From NCBI RefSeq assembly GCF_003143755.1, contig NZ_QFRI01000001.1, positions 1,014,051-1,078,050 of the forward strand: 64,000 bases of DNA, in the 5' to 3' direction. This document shows, piece by piece, positions 28,250-37,500 of the stretch. A program made the position numbers and the translations under genes. The stretch is from Algibacter marinivivus (GTDB taxonomy: Bacteria; Bacteroidota; Bacteroidia; Flavobacteriales; Flavobacteriaceae). Below the pieces are notes generated by a model. The model was not told the DNA's origin. It worked only from the letters and a program-made list of their open reading frames with translations, and did not search any database. Position 1 is the first letter of the stretch, and every line of letters begins with the position of its first letter.

Positions 28250-29404
28250 ATGCTTTTTGAAGATATTTTAGGTCAAGAACACATAAAAAAACACCTTTCG
28301 CAGAGTGTTGATAATGGCAGAATACCGCATGCTCAGTTGTTTGTGGGGAATGAGGGATCTGGCACCTTGCCTATGGCGTTGGCTTATGCGCAATATATTT
28401 TATGTTCAAATTCTGATGGTGAAAATAACACCGGAAATGAAGCTTGTAATTTAAAATTCAAGAATTTTTCGCATCCTGATCTCCATTTTGCTTTTCCGGT
28501 AACTACAAGTAGTAAAGTAAAAAGTAAGCCCGTTTCTAGTTTTTATCTTGAAGAGTGGCGACAATTATTAAATGAGCAACCTTATGGTAATCTTTTTGAT
28601 TGGTATAAACTTCTTGGGGTTGACAATAAACAAGGTCAAATTGGAGTTGATGAAGCGCATGAAATTGTAAAATCGCTTACGCTGAAATCTTACGAAGGCG
28701 GTTATAAAGTGATGTTAATTTGGATGGCTGAAAAGATGAACACTGCTTGTGCAAACAAACTTTTAAAGCTGATTGAAGAGCCACCAAATAAGACTATTTT
28801 TTTGTTGATTGCTGAAGATGAAGAGCAAATTATTAATACCATTAGATCGCGTTGTCAGGTTTTACATTTTCCGCCATTGGCTGAAGAGGATATTAAAAAT
28901 GCCTTAGTAAAACAGTATAATATTGATGTTAGGGTTGCAGCAAAAATAGCAAGTCAATCTAACGGAAATTATAATAAGGCTTGCGATTTAGTTTATCAGG
29001 ATTCTGAAGATATTCAGTTTGAAACTTGGTTTATTTTATGGATTAGGAGTGCTTTTAAAGCTAAAGGAAACAAAGCAGCAATCCACGATTTAATTTCTTG
29101 GAGTGAAGATATTGCCAAAACAGGTCGCGAAACGCAAAAGCAATTTTTAAATTTTTGTTTAGACTTTTTCCGTCAAGCTTTATTACTGAATTATAATGCT
29201 ACAGATTTAGTGTATTTAGAACCTAAAACCGAAAAGTTTAAGCTTGAGAATTTTGCGCCTTTTGTACATGGAAACAATATTATGGATATCAGCAACGAAC
29301 TTCAAGATGCTATTTACCATATTGAGCGTAACGGAAATTCAAAAATTATTTTAACAGATTTATCTATTAAATTAACGCGCTTACTTCATAAAAAAGCGGA
29401 GTAA
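28250..29404 (+). CDS. holB: DNA polymerase III delta-prime subunit
   Basis: A 384-residue clamp-loader subunit. It begins with DILGQEHIKKHLSQSVDNGRIPHAQLFVG, the typical delta-prime/tau N-terminus. The P-loop is degenerate: GNEGSGTL has no GK[ST], as expected for the non-ATP-hydrolysing delta-prime. MNTACANKLLKLIEEPP and the sensor/SRC region TIRSRCQVLHFPPL are clear. It helps load the beta clamp at replication forks. The last base of its stop overlaps the next ATG (TAATG), coupling it to the lipid kinase gene. Confidence 0.9.
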   Translation: MLFEDILGQEHIKKHLSQSVDNGRIPHAQLFVGNEGSGTLPMALAYAQYILCSNSDGENNTGNEACNLKFKNFSHPDLHFAFPVTTSSKVKSKPVSSFYLEEWRQLLNEQPYGNLFDWYKLLGVDNKQGQIGVDEAHEIVKSLTLKSYEGGYKVMLIWMAEKMNTACANKLLKLIEEPPNKTIFLLIAEDEEQIINTIRSRCQVLHFPPLAEEDIKNALVKQYNIDVRVAAKIASQSNGNYNKACDLVYQDSEDIQFETWFILWIRSAFKAKGNKAAIHDLISWSEDIAKTGRETQKQFLNFCLDFFRQALLLNYNATDLVYLEPKTEKFKLENFAPFVHGNNIMDISNELQDAIYHIERNGNSKIILTDLSIKLTRLLHKKAE

Positions 29405-30324
29405 TGGATACAGAAACCAAAACTTGGTTTGTAATAGTTAACCCAACATCGGGTAATGGTTCTAGCAAAAAATATTGGCCAGAAATTAAAGGCCTTTTAG
29501 AAAAGAATCTCTTTGTATTTGAATTTGCTTTTACTGCACATTCCAAACACAGCATTCAACTTGTTCATGATGCTATACAAAAAAAGGTTAGAAACTTTAT
29601 TTGTATTGGAGGAGATGGCACTTTACATAATATAGTCAACGGAATTATGACTCAAAATAAGGTACCTACTTGTGAGATAAATGTAGGTGTAATCCCTATT
29701 GGTACAGGTAATGATTGGGTAAAAACGCATCATATTCCTAAAGATTTTGAAGCAGCTATTCAAATTATAAAAAAAGGAAATTTAGCTAGTCAAGATATTG
29801 GTAGAATATCAGTTAATGGCTTTGAAACACCTGTTTTCTTTAACAATTTAGCTGGTATAGGCTTTGATGGATTTGTAGTTAGTAAGGTTGAAAAATACAA
29901 ACATATTGGTGCTTTGGCTTATTTATATGGCACTATAGTGAGTTTATTTTCTTTTAAAAATTTCAAATCTACGGTTACTGTAAATTCAGAAATTATTTCT
30001 GGAAAAACACTTATGATTTTGATTGGGCTTTGTAAATATTCTGGTGGCGGGATGCAACTTACCGAACGTCCAGATCCGTTTGATGGTTTATTAGATGTAA
30101 CTATCGCTCAAGATTTAAACAAGTTTGAAATTATTAAAAACTTACCTAAGCTTTTTAATGGAACTATTACTAAATATAAAAAAGTGAGGACTTTTAAAGC
30201 ATCATCTGTTACAATTCAAATTAATGAAAAGAATTGGCCTTATATTCAAGCAGATGGTGAATTGATTGGAAAAGGTAATATTGAAGTTTCTATTATAAAG
30301 AAAGCGTTTTCGTTTTATTGCTAA
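29404..30324 (+). CDS. Diacylglycerol kinase-family lipid kinase (YegS/DagK-like)
   Basis: A 306-residue protein with the DAGK catalytic domain: NPTSGNGSSKKYW (12-24), CIGGDGTLHNIVNGIM (about 73-88) and GVIPIGTGNDWVKTHHIP (about 97-114), followed by the C-terminal lipid-kinase region with GGGMQLTERPDPFDGLLD. It phosphorylates diacylglycerol or a related lipid at the membrane, or possibly a sphingoid base, since Bacteroidota make sphingolipids. It starts inside the holB stop codon. A strong hairpin follows. The exact lipid substrate cannot be read from sequence. Confidence 0.88.
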   Translation: MDTETKTWFVIVNPTSGNGSSKKYWPEIKGLLEKNLFVFEFAFTAHSKHSIQLVHDAIQKKVRNFICIGGDGTLHNIVNGIMTQNKVPTCEINVGVIPIGTGNDWVKTHHIPKDFEAAIQIIKKGNLASQDIGRISVNGFETPVFFNNLAGIGFDGFVVSKVEKYKHIGALAYLYGTIVSLFSFKNFKSTVTVNSEIISGKTLMILIGLCKYSGGGMQLTERPDPFDGLLDVTIAQDLNKFEIIKNLPKLFNGTITKYKKVRTFKASSVTIQINEKNWPYIQADGELIGKGNIEVSIIKKAFSFYC

Positions 30325-30326
30325 AA

Positions 30327-30358
30327 AAATCGTTATTAACTTAAGTTAATAACGATTT
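30327..30358. terminator. Intrinsic terminator between the lipid kinase and ompH genes
   Basis: A 14-bp perfect inverted repeat (AAATCGTTATTAAC / GTTAATAACGATTT) has a 4-nt TTAA loop. On the minus strand it is followed by a run of seven T, so it should end the OmpH transcript well. On the plus strand the T-run is short, so termination there is probably weaker. Confidence 0.8.
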
Positions 30359-30386
30359 AATCACCTGTAAATCAATTACTTGTATA

Positions 30387-30914
30387 CTATTCTTTTTTGT
30401 AGTCCGCATTTAGCGCATCCAAAATAGTTTTAGTTAAATCACTTTGTTCTCCACCATACATAACGGTTGCTGCAGCGTCGCTAGTTCCTAATATATAATT
30501 GTAACCGTTTGTTTTTCCGTAATCTTTTACAAAATCTTTAACGTTAACTATAACAGAATCTATTTCAGCCTGAAATTCTTGAGTTAGATTTTGTTGCTCC
30601 GCTTGCATTTGTTGTTGCAATATTTGCTGTTTTTGCTGTAAACCACCCATTAATTCTTCAGCTCTCTTTCTATTACTTCTTGCAATTCTTTGAGCTTCTG
30701 CTTGTCCTTTTTGAGCTTCTGCTTGAAAAGCAAGACTTATACTATCTGCTCTTTTTCTAAAAGCTTCTTCTTTAACTTGAAACCTTGCTTCTACATCTTT
30801 CTTTTTTTGATAATCGTTAATTAAAGTTCCATTATCAACAAAACCAATTTTATTTGGTTTTTCACAAGAAGCAAAAATCACCATTACTAATACTACATAA
30901 ATTATATTTTTCAT
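30387..30914 (-). CDS. OmpH/Skp-family periplasmic chaperone, lipoprotein form
   Basis: A 175-residue protein. The N-terminus MKNIIYVVLVMVIFASCEKP is a lipoprotein signal with the lipidated Cys at 17. IGFVDNGTLINDYQKKKDVEARF opens the OmpH domain, followed by a long Gln/Glu/Ala-rich coiled coil (60-120) and the family's C-terminal YNYILGTSDAAATVMYG. Skp/OmpH trimers hold unfolded outer-membrane proteins in the periplasm. Unlike E. coli Skp it appears membrane-tethered through a lipid, which is common in Bacteroidota paralogues. It is a single gene with a terminator behind it. Confidence 0.87.
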   Translation of the reverse strand: MKNIIYVVLVMVIFASCEKPNKIGFVDNGTLINDYQKKKDVEARFQVKEEAFRKRADSISLAFQAEAQKGQAEAQRIARSNRKRAEELMGGLQQKQQILQQQMQAEQQNLTQEFQAEIDSVIVNVKDFVKDYGKTNGYNYILGTSDAAATVMYGGEQSDLTKTILDALNADYKKE

Positions 30915-30952
30915 CAGTTTGTGTATTTGATTGATTTATTTTTTAATCCGAA

Positions 30953-30960
30953 CAAAAATA
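30953..30960 (-). promoter_or_regulatory. -7 element of the ompH-like gene
   Basis: The minus strand reads TATTTTTG, an exact TANNTTTG match, 39 bp upstream of the ATG. The rest of the 243-bp gap (30915-31157) shows no other feature. Confidence 0.35.
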
Positions 30961-31157
30961 ACAAAGTAAGTTAAAATTGAAAGCAGAATTGGTTTGAATT
31001 TAACTTATAAGAAATATTTATTAAAAAAATGATTTGGAATAATAAATTTCTATTAAAAGTAAGTCTATATAAAGCGTTTTAAGACACTTTAAAAAAACTA
31101 ACTAGTGTTTATGCATTTGTTAGAGTGAAGAGGGCCTCAGGTAAATTGAAATAGTTT

Positions 31158-32009
31158 TTAGATGTTTTTTATGACGTAAATTAAAGATGAAGCTTCATTA
31201 GTTGATATAGCTTTTAAATTTGAAAGCAATCCAATACAAATACCTTTAATAGAATTCATTTTTCCAGATTTATATTTTTCTGAAAGCATGCTAACATAAA
31301 ATGAATCAAACCACATCGGTTTTACCTTTTCAACTTTAAATAATTGTTTTGAAACTAATTTTGAAATAGACTCTTGATTAAAATGCCAAAGATGCCTTGG
31401 AACATCATACGCTGCCCAAAACTGTTTATAATGTTTTGCATCATAACTTTTATAATTTGGTACAGCAATAATTAAAATGCCATTTGGCTTTAATAACTTT
31501 TTAAATACTGAAATGTGATCTTCTAAATTTGGTAAATGTTCTAACACATGCCAAAGGGTGATCACATCAAAACTGTTGGGTTTAAACTTTAATAATTGGT
31601 TTATTTCAAAAACTGCATTGTTTGTTTTTTTATTGGCAATATCTCTTGCTTTTTCGTTTGGTTCAATCCCTGAAACTTGCCAATTATTTTGTTGCGCCGT
31701 TTCTAAAAAATCTCCTGTCCCGCATCCAACATCTAAAAGGTTCTTTTCTTTTAAGGAATATGAATTTATTAAATTTAATTTCTTTTTTAATGAAATGTTT
31801 CTAACAAGATGATATGCTTTTTCGAATAGATTTCTTTTGGAGTCTGTATGAGAAATGTAGTCTTCGCTTTGATAATAACCAGGTAATTTATCTGAAGGTG
31901 GTTGAGGTGTGGTTTCTAGAAAACCGTATTCTGAATTTTGAATTAATTCAAATTCCTCTCCTGAAACGGAGTGGTCTTTTACGGTTAAAAAAACAGATGT
32001 ATTTTTCAT
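31158..32009 (-). CDS. Class I SAM-dependent methyltransferase
   Basis: A 283-residue protein. Motif I is LLDVGCGTGDFLETA at about 91-105, then SGIEPNEKARDIA (motif II), and FDVITLWHVLEHLPN with the post-motif HVLEHL. These are typical of Methyltransf_11/23 enzymes. The N-terminal ~70 residues include a YGFLETTPQPP and YYQSEDYISHTDSKRN region, a pattern often seen in methyltransferases near polysaccharide or quinone genes. The substrate is unknown. It lies alone before mnmG with about 145 bp containing a parS-like site between them. Confidence 0.82.
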   Translation of the reverse strand: MKNTSVFLTVKDHSVSGEEFELIQNSEYGFLETTPQPPSDKLPGYYQSEDYISHTDSKRNLFEKAYHLVRNISLKKKLNLINSYSLKEKNLLDVGCGTGDFLETAQQNNWQVSGIEPNEKARDIANKKTNNAVFEINQLLKFKPNSFDVITLWHVLEHLPNLEDHISVFKKLLKPNGILIIAVPNYKSYDAKHYKQFWAAYDVPRHLWHFNQESISKLVSKQLFKVEKVKPMWFDSFYVSMLSEKYKSGKMNSIKGICIGLLSNLKAISTNEASSLIYVIKNI

Positions 32010-32065
32010 TTAAAATAGATTCTGAATCAATTTCAGAATGACAAAAAAGAGAGATTAATTTAAAG

Positions 32066-32081
32066 TGTTCCACGTGGAACG
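32066..32081. other. parS-like centromere site 1
   Basis: The sequence TGTTCCACGTGGAACG contains a 14-bp perfect palindrome centred on CACGTG. It matches the ParB-binding parS consensus known from pseudomonads (TGTTCCACGTGGAACA) at 15 of 16 bases. It lies in the gap downstream of mnmG. A second, perfect copy lies upstream of mnmG. Other CACGTG occurrences that I saw in the window lack the flanking arms. Confidence 0.7.
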
Positions 32082-32155
32082 TTTATAAAAAATTCACATT
32101 ACAAACATTAATGCTTACTTGTTTTAAATCATGAGATTCCTGTTTTCACAGAAAT

Positions 32156-34027
32156 TTATCGCCCCATATAAACCAACAAAACAGAAATATCATTTGGTGA
32201 CACCCCGCTAATTCTTGATGCTTGAGATACGGTTGTAGGTTGAATTTTTTTCAATTTTTCTCGCGCCTCAAAACTCATAGATTTGATTTGCGAATAGTCA
32301 AAATTCTCGGGTATTTTTACATATTCCAATCGTGTTAGCTTATCAGCATTATTTTTTTCCTTGGCAATATACCCAGCGTATTTAACTTGAATTTCGGTTT
32401 GCTCTATCACCTCCCTATCCAAATTATTATCTTGAATATAAGCTTCAACACTTTCTACTTTTCTAACATCTTCCATCTCAATATTCGGTCTAGCAAAAAC
32501 CTTAAACAGCTTTCCAGATTGTTTCACAGGAGATGATTTTTTATCTTCTAAAATAGGATTTATCTCTTCGGGTTTTACACTTTGTGTTTCAAAAAAGTTT
32601 ACAAATTTTTCTGCAGCTTCATGCTTTTCTTCCATGCGCTTTAATCGTTTTTGAGAAGCCAAACCTAATTCAAATCCTTTAGGTGTTAATCTTAAATCCG
32701 CATTATCTTGACGCAATAGCGTTCTGTATTCTGCTCTTGATGTAAACATTCTATAAGGTTCTTCTGTGCCTTTAGTAATTAAATCATCAACCAAAACACC
32801 TATATAAGCCTCATCCCTTTTTAAAGTAAAAGGGTCTTTTTCTTGCACTTTTAAACTTGCATTTATACCCGCCATTAATCCTTGAGAAGCGGCTTCTTCA
32901 TAACCAGTTGTTCCATTAATTTGTCCAGCAAAATATAAACCTTCAACTAGCTTAGTTTCTAAAGTATGTTTTAGTTGCGTTGGTGGAAAATAATCATATT
33001 CTATAGCATAACCCGGTCTGAAGAATTTAACATTTTCAAAACCAACTACAGAGCGTAATGCTTTAAATTGAATATCTTCAGGTAAAGACGTAGAGAATCC
33101 ATTAACGTAAACTTCGCAGGTATTCCAACCTTCTGGCTCGATGAATAATTGGTGTCTGTCTTTATCAGCAAAACGATTAATTTTATCTTCAATAGATGGA
33201 CAATATCTTGGACCTAAACTTTTAATTCTACCGTTAAACATAGGCGATCTATCAAAGCCTTCACGAAGTAAATCATGCACTTCAAGACTTGTGTAAGTCA
33301 TATGACAAGAGCGTTGATTTTCTAATGGTTTAGTAATGTCTAAATACGAGAATTTTTCAGGATTACCATCCCCAGGTTGTTCAATCATTTTAGAATAATC
33401 TAAACTCCTTCCATCAACTCTTGGTGGTGTTCCAGTTTTCATTCTACCAGAATCGAAACCTAAATTAACAAGTTGTTCTGTTATTCCAGTTGCTGCTCTT
33501 TCTCCTGCTCTTCCTCCTCCAAAATTCTTATCGCCGATATGAATTAAGCCATTTAAAAAAGTTCCGTTTGTTAAGACAACCGATTTTGCTTTTATTTCAA
33601 TTCCTAGAGATGTTTTTACACCAACTACTTTATGGTTTTCAACAACTAATCCAGAAACCATTTCTTGATAAAAATCAAGATTAGGTGTGCCTTCCAAAAG
33701 CATTCTCCAATCTTCAGCAAAACGCATTCTATCACTCTGCACTCTTGGACTCCACATCGCAGGTCCTTTTGATTTATTAAGCATTTTAAATTGAATAGCC
33801 GAAGTATCCGAAACAATGCCGCTATAACCTCCAAGCGCATCGATCTCTCGCACAATTTGTCCTTTAGCAATACCTCCCATAGCAGGATTACAAGACATTT
33901 GTGCAATGTTTTGTAAATTCATGGTAACCAATAAGGTTTTACTTCCCATATTGGCAGCAGCAGCGGCAGCTTCACTTCCTGCGTGACCTGCTCCTACAAC
34001 TATGACATCATAAATTTCGTTAAACAT
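32156..34027 (-). CDS. mnmG: tRNA uridine-5-carboxymethylaminomethyl modification enzyme MnmG
   Basis: A 623-residue flavoprotein, full length. It has the dinucleotide site GAGHAG (12-17), NPAMGGIAKGQIVREIDALGG (about 47-67), GTFLNGLIHIG, GLYFAGQINGTTGYEEAASQG with FAD contacts, and the C-terminal helical domain (about 550-620) that binds MnmE. With MnmE it installs cmnm5 on U34 of certain tRNAs, using FAD, NADH and a tetrahydrofolate carbon. The gene is flanked on both sides by parS-like palindromes; in many bacteria mnmG (gidA) lies near parAB and the replication origin, though no parAB is in this window. Confidence 0.96.
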   Translation of the reverse strand: MFNEIYDVIVVGAGHAGSEAAAAAANMGSKTLLVTMNLQNIAQMSCNPAMGGIAKGQIVREIDALGGYSGIVSDTSAIQFKMLNKSKGPAMWSPRVQSDRMRFAEDWRMLLEGTPNLDFYQEMVSGLVVENHKVVGVKTSLGIEIKAKSVVLTNGTFLNGLIHIGDKNFGGGRAGERAATGITEQLVNLGFDSGRMKTGTPPRVDGRSLDYSKMIEQPGDGNPEKFSYLDITKPLENQRSCHMTYTSLEVHDLLREGFDRSPMFNGRIKSLGPRYCPSIEDKINRFADKDRHQLFIEPEGWNTCEVYVNGFSTSLPEDIQFKALRSVVGFENVKFFRPGYAIEYDYFPPTQLKHTLETKLVEGLYFAGQINGTTGYEEAASQGLMAGINASLKVQEKDPFTLKRDEAYIGVLVDDLITKGTEEPYRMFTSRAEYRTLLRQDNADLRLTPKGFELGLASQKRLKRMEEKHEAAEKFVNFFETQSVKPEEINPILEDKKSSPVKQSGKLFKVFARPNIEMEDVRKVESVEAYIQDNNLDREVIEQTEIQVKYAGYIAKEKNNADKLTRLEYVKIPENFDYSQIKSMSFEAREKLKKIQPTTVSQASRISGVSPNDISVLLVYMGR

Positions 34028-34111
34028 AAGTTCTAATTCAATTTAATATTTAGCATGTAATTACACTTCGACTGTGCCCAGTGTGACAAACTAAATAGTT
34101 TTTCAAAAACA

Positions 34112-34127
34112 TGTTCCACGTGGAACA
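34112..34127. other. parS-like centromere site 2 (perfect)
   Basis: TGTTCCACGTGGAACA is a perfect 16-bp palindrome identical to the pseudomonad-type parS consensus and close to the Bacillus form TGTTTCACGTGAAACA. It lies about 85 bp upstream of the mnmG start, inside the likely 5' leader. About 2.05 kb separates it from site 1. Confidence 0.75.
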
Positions 34128-34146
34128 CATCATGATTTTGAGTTTG

Positions 34147-34154
34147 CAAATATA
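34147..34154 (-). promoter_or_regulatory. -7 element upstream of mnmG
   Basis: The minus strand reads TATATTTG, an exact TANNTTTG match, just after the ybeY stop. The implied mnmG leader of about 115 nt would include the parS-like palindrome at 34112-34127. Confidence 0.4.
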
Positions 34155-34171
34155 CGATGAAAACTTTAATA

Positions 34172-34582
34172 CTAATCCAATTGAGACAAGTAGTGATTCT
34201 CCTTTTCGCGCATCAATTTAACGTCATCATCTGTTTTATCTTTATAACCACAATAATGTAACACACCATGAATGATTACACGCTTAAGTTCTTCTTCAAA
34301 AGACACATTAAAATCCTTTGCATTATCTCCCACTCTTTCAATTGAAATAAAAATATCGCCTTGTATAATTTTTCCTACCGAATAATCAAAGCTTATAATG
34401 TCTGTTAATGTATCATGATTTAAGAATTCAACATTTAATTTATGAAGGTATTCGTCATCACAAAACACATAATTTATCTCTTCTAATTTATATGCTTCAG
34501 AAGAAACTGTATCTGTAATCCAAGTTGAAATTTGTTCTTCAGAATCTAATTTGAAATCTGTTTCGTAGTTGAAATTAATCAT
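34172..34582 (-). CDS. ybeY: Endoribonuclease YbeY (rRNA maturation factor)
   Basis: A 136-residue protein. The zinc motif is H105-GVL-H109-YCGYK-D115. The third ligand position, a His in E. coli (HGSLHLLGYDH), is Asp here, a variant I associate with Bacteroidota. LNHDTLTDIISFDY and GDIFISIERV are the other family blocks. YbeY processes the 16S rRNA 3' end and helps ribosome quality control. It starts inside the end of the DUF4175 gene (8-bp overlap), so they are co-translated. Confidence 0.92.
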   Translation of the reverse strand: MINFNYETDFKLDSEEQISTWITDTVSSEAYKLEEINYVFCDDEYLHKLNVEFLNHDTLTDIISFDYSVGKIIQGDIFISIERVGDNAKDFNVSFEEELKRVIIHGVLHYCGYKDKTDDDVKLMREKENHYLSQLD

Positions 34583-37500
34583 TCGCTTTTTTGAAATAAT
34601 CTTGCACTTTCTTTTTGTAAACTTGCTGCAAAGGTAAAGCTTGTCGGTTTAATATTTCTGTAGTTTGAAAATATTGTTTTGCCGTTGGGATTTGATTATT
34701 TGAGTTATTGTCAAATCTATTTTTATTGGTTTCAGATTCACGCTTATTATCTTCTCCTTGTTGAAACGTTGCATTTTCCATTTTCAATAACTGATGTTTT
34801 AATGCCATCATCTTTTGAAGTGTTTGATTTGTAAATCCTTTATTTAATAGATCCAATTCAATGTCTTCCATTTTTCTAACTAATGCATCGCCGTTGCCAC
34901 TTTTCCCTTCTTTTGCTAGCTTATTTTGAAGTGCTTGACGTAATTGTTGCTGTTGCTGGTATATTTGATACAGGAGCTCGCTATCACCCTCGCTAGTACC
35001 TTCTCCTTCGCCTCCAGTTTTCTGTCCATCTTTCCCTTTTTGGTCGCCTTTACCCTTTTTTCCAGATTTGCCTTTTTTACCATCTTTACCTTCTTCCCCT
35101 TCTTTTTCGCTTTCTCCAGGTTTTTGACCTTCTCCTTCTTTGGGTTTTCCTTGTTCACCTTTTTTCATGCCATCTTCCATCATTTTATTAAGCTCTTCTT
35201 GACTCATGATAATGTCTGGTAATTGCATATCGCCTTCCCCACCTTTCCCAGCAGACATACTCATGCTTTCTTGCATGTTATCTAAAACATTACTTAAAAA
35301 ATCTGCAAGATTATTGGCGGCAGTAACTGTGAATTGTTGGTTTGAAACCCCTTGATACAATTGATTTTCGGCAAATAATCCAAGGGCTTTATCAATATTA
35401 TAATACACCTCTGTGATTTCTTTATTGACTTGCTCAGAAAGTTTTGGTTGTCTTAACGATAAGGCAAATAAACTATCATCAACATGCTCAAAATGTTCAC
35501 GTAAATTTCTTTGCTTTTTTAGATAGGTGGCATATTTATTATGGTTAATCTCAATAGATTTAAATTGATTCATGAGCGCTTCTTGGTCAAACGAAAACAA
35601 AACTAGGTTATCTAAAATTTGACGAAGCATATCCATATCCTCTTGCATTTGCTCGCCACCACTAGATTGCATCGCGCTTTGCATTTGCTGACTCATTTGT
35701 TTCATTTTTTGAGCCGCTTTCTTCTGACTTTTTTGTGCGTTCTTTTGATTTTGTTTTTTCTGATCACTATTTTCTTTTTGCTCTTGCTCAGAACCTTGTT
35801 GTTTAGCTTCCTCTTGCTCTTTTTGCTCTAACTCCTCAGACGCTTTTTGCTGTTCTTTATCAACTTCTTGTTCATCTAATTTATCTCTAGGAATATCTAT
35901 TGGTTTTTTTAAAGCTTTACTTTCCTTTTCTAATTCTTCAATTTGTTTTTTGTAATCGTCAAATTGCTTATTTAAATCGTCTTGCTTTTCTTTAGTGTTT
36001 TCTTTTTCAGAAGCATTAGATAATTTTTCTTGCTCATCAGCTAATTTTTCCAAATCATCTTTTAGCTTTTCTAATTTTTTTTCAACATAAAAACGTTTGG
36101 TTAATTCTAAAAGCTGCTCTAAACTGCGCTTCTTATTTTTATTTTGTTTTGCAAGCTCATCTAATTTTTGAATTAACTCTTCTTTGTTGATTTTCTCTTG
36201 AAGTTTTTCAATTTCCTTAAGTAACTTTTCGTCTCGTTTAAGCTTCTCTTCATTTTCCTTTAAGCGTTCTTTTAAATCTTCTTTAAATTCATCTTCTTTT
36301 GGATTTTCTTTTTGAAACTCCTCTAAATTATCTTTCAGCTTTTTATTGAAATTTTTCATCATTTCATCTTGCTGTTTCTGACGCTTGAAAAACGATTCTA
36401 ATTTCTTCTTATCATTAAAATTTAAACTCGATTTTTCCTTTTGAGTTTTCGTTAACTCTTCTAATTTCTTTTCTTGTTCATCAAACTTTTCTAACGACTT
36501 ATTTAAATCTTTAATGGTTTCGTTTTGTTCTTCAAGATTCTTTTTAGCCTCTTCATCTTTAGTGCGTTTTCTGTAATTGAACACGCTACTCTTTACACTT
36601 TTAAATCGGTTAACCCTATCATTATCAAATACTTGAAAGTATAATTCGTAAGGTACACCTGCTTCAATATTTAAATTATTAGGAAATGCACTGATGAATT
36701 CTGCAATGTTTGAATTTGAAATAGGAATCGTTTCAACTTGCTTATTCTTTTCATTTTCAGAAGGATAATACACCAATTGCAACTTACTAAATCCATAATC
36801 ATCACTTACTTGCCCATAGAAATAAAGGGTCTGTAAATCGATGCTATCTTTTTCAACTTTCAAATTTATTTCTGGGTATTCATCTTTAACAACATCAATA
36901 TTAAAGGCTAAATTTTCGTAATTTTTTAAGTTTTTATTACTGGTGCTTAAAGTGTAATCGTAATTATTGTACACCCGTTTAGACGCTTCAAAAACACCTG
37001 ATTTATCTGAGTTAAACCCAACGGTATCTTTAGCATATAAAAATACCTCATCGGTAGATTTTGTTTTAAGCTGCCATGTAATTTGTGTGCCTTCAGGAAC
37101 TAGAGCATTTCCTGTGCTTTTTAAAGTTTCATCTCTTTTTTTGGTATAACTCGGGTAATCCAAAACCATTTCAAAACTTAATAACAATGGCGTTTCAACT
37201 ACATTGATGATATAAGGTTTCGAGACAACATCATTAGCAGATAACTGAAAGGTAATTGCCTCTTTGGGTTGTGTAAACACATACTCAAACTCGCCTAAGG
37301 CCTTTTGCTGTAAAAAGTAAGTTTCATCATTATAGGTGATTTGTGCACTTTCTGGAGTTACCTCACCTGCGGTTTTTACAATCAGTTTGTAATCTTTATT
37401 TTCAATGGCGCTCAAATCTTCATTAACCACAAAAAACTGAAAAGGTGCGGGCGGTTCATAAGCCGTTTTGTAATGTACCACACGCTCGTAACTATCGCTA

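Noticed and set aside
34944-35222. Open plus-strand frame of 92 codons opposite the DUF4175 gene
   Set aside because: It is antisense to Lys/Glu-rich codons, giving a Phe/Leu/Ser-rich nonsense protein. Several similar antisense frames (35619-35831, 58760-58951, 62109-62300) have the same origin.
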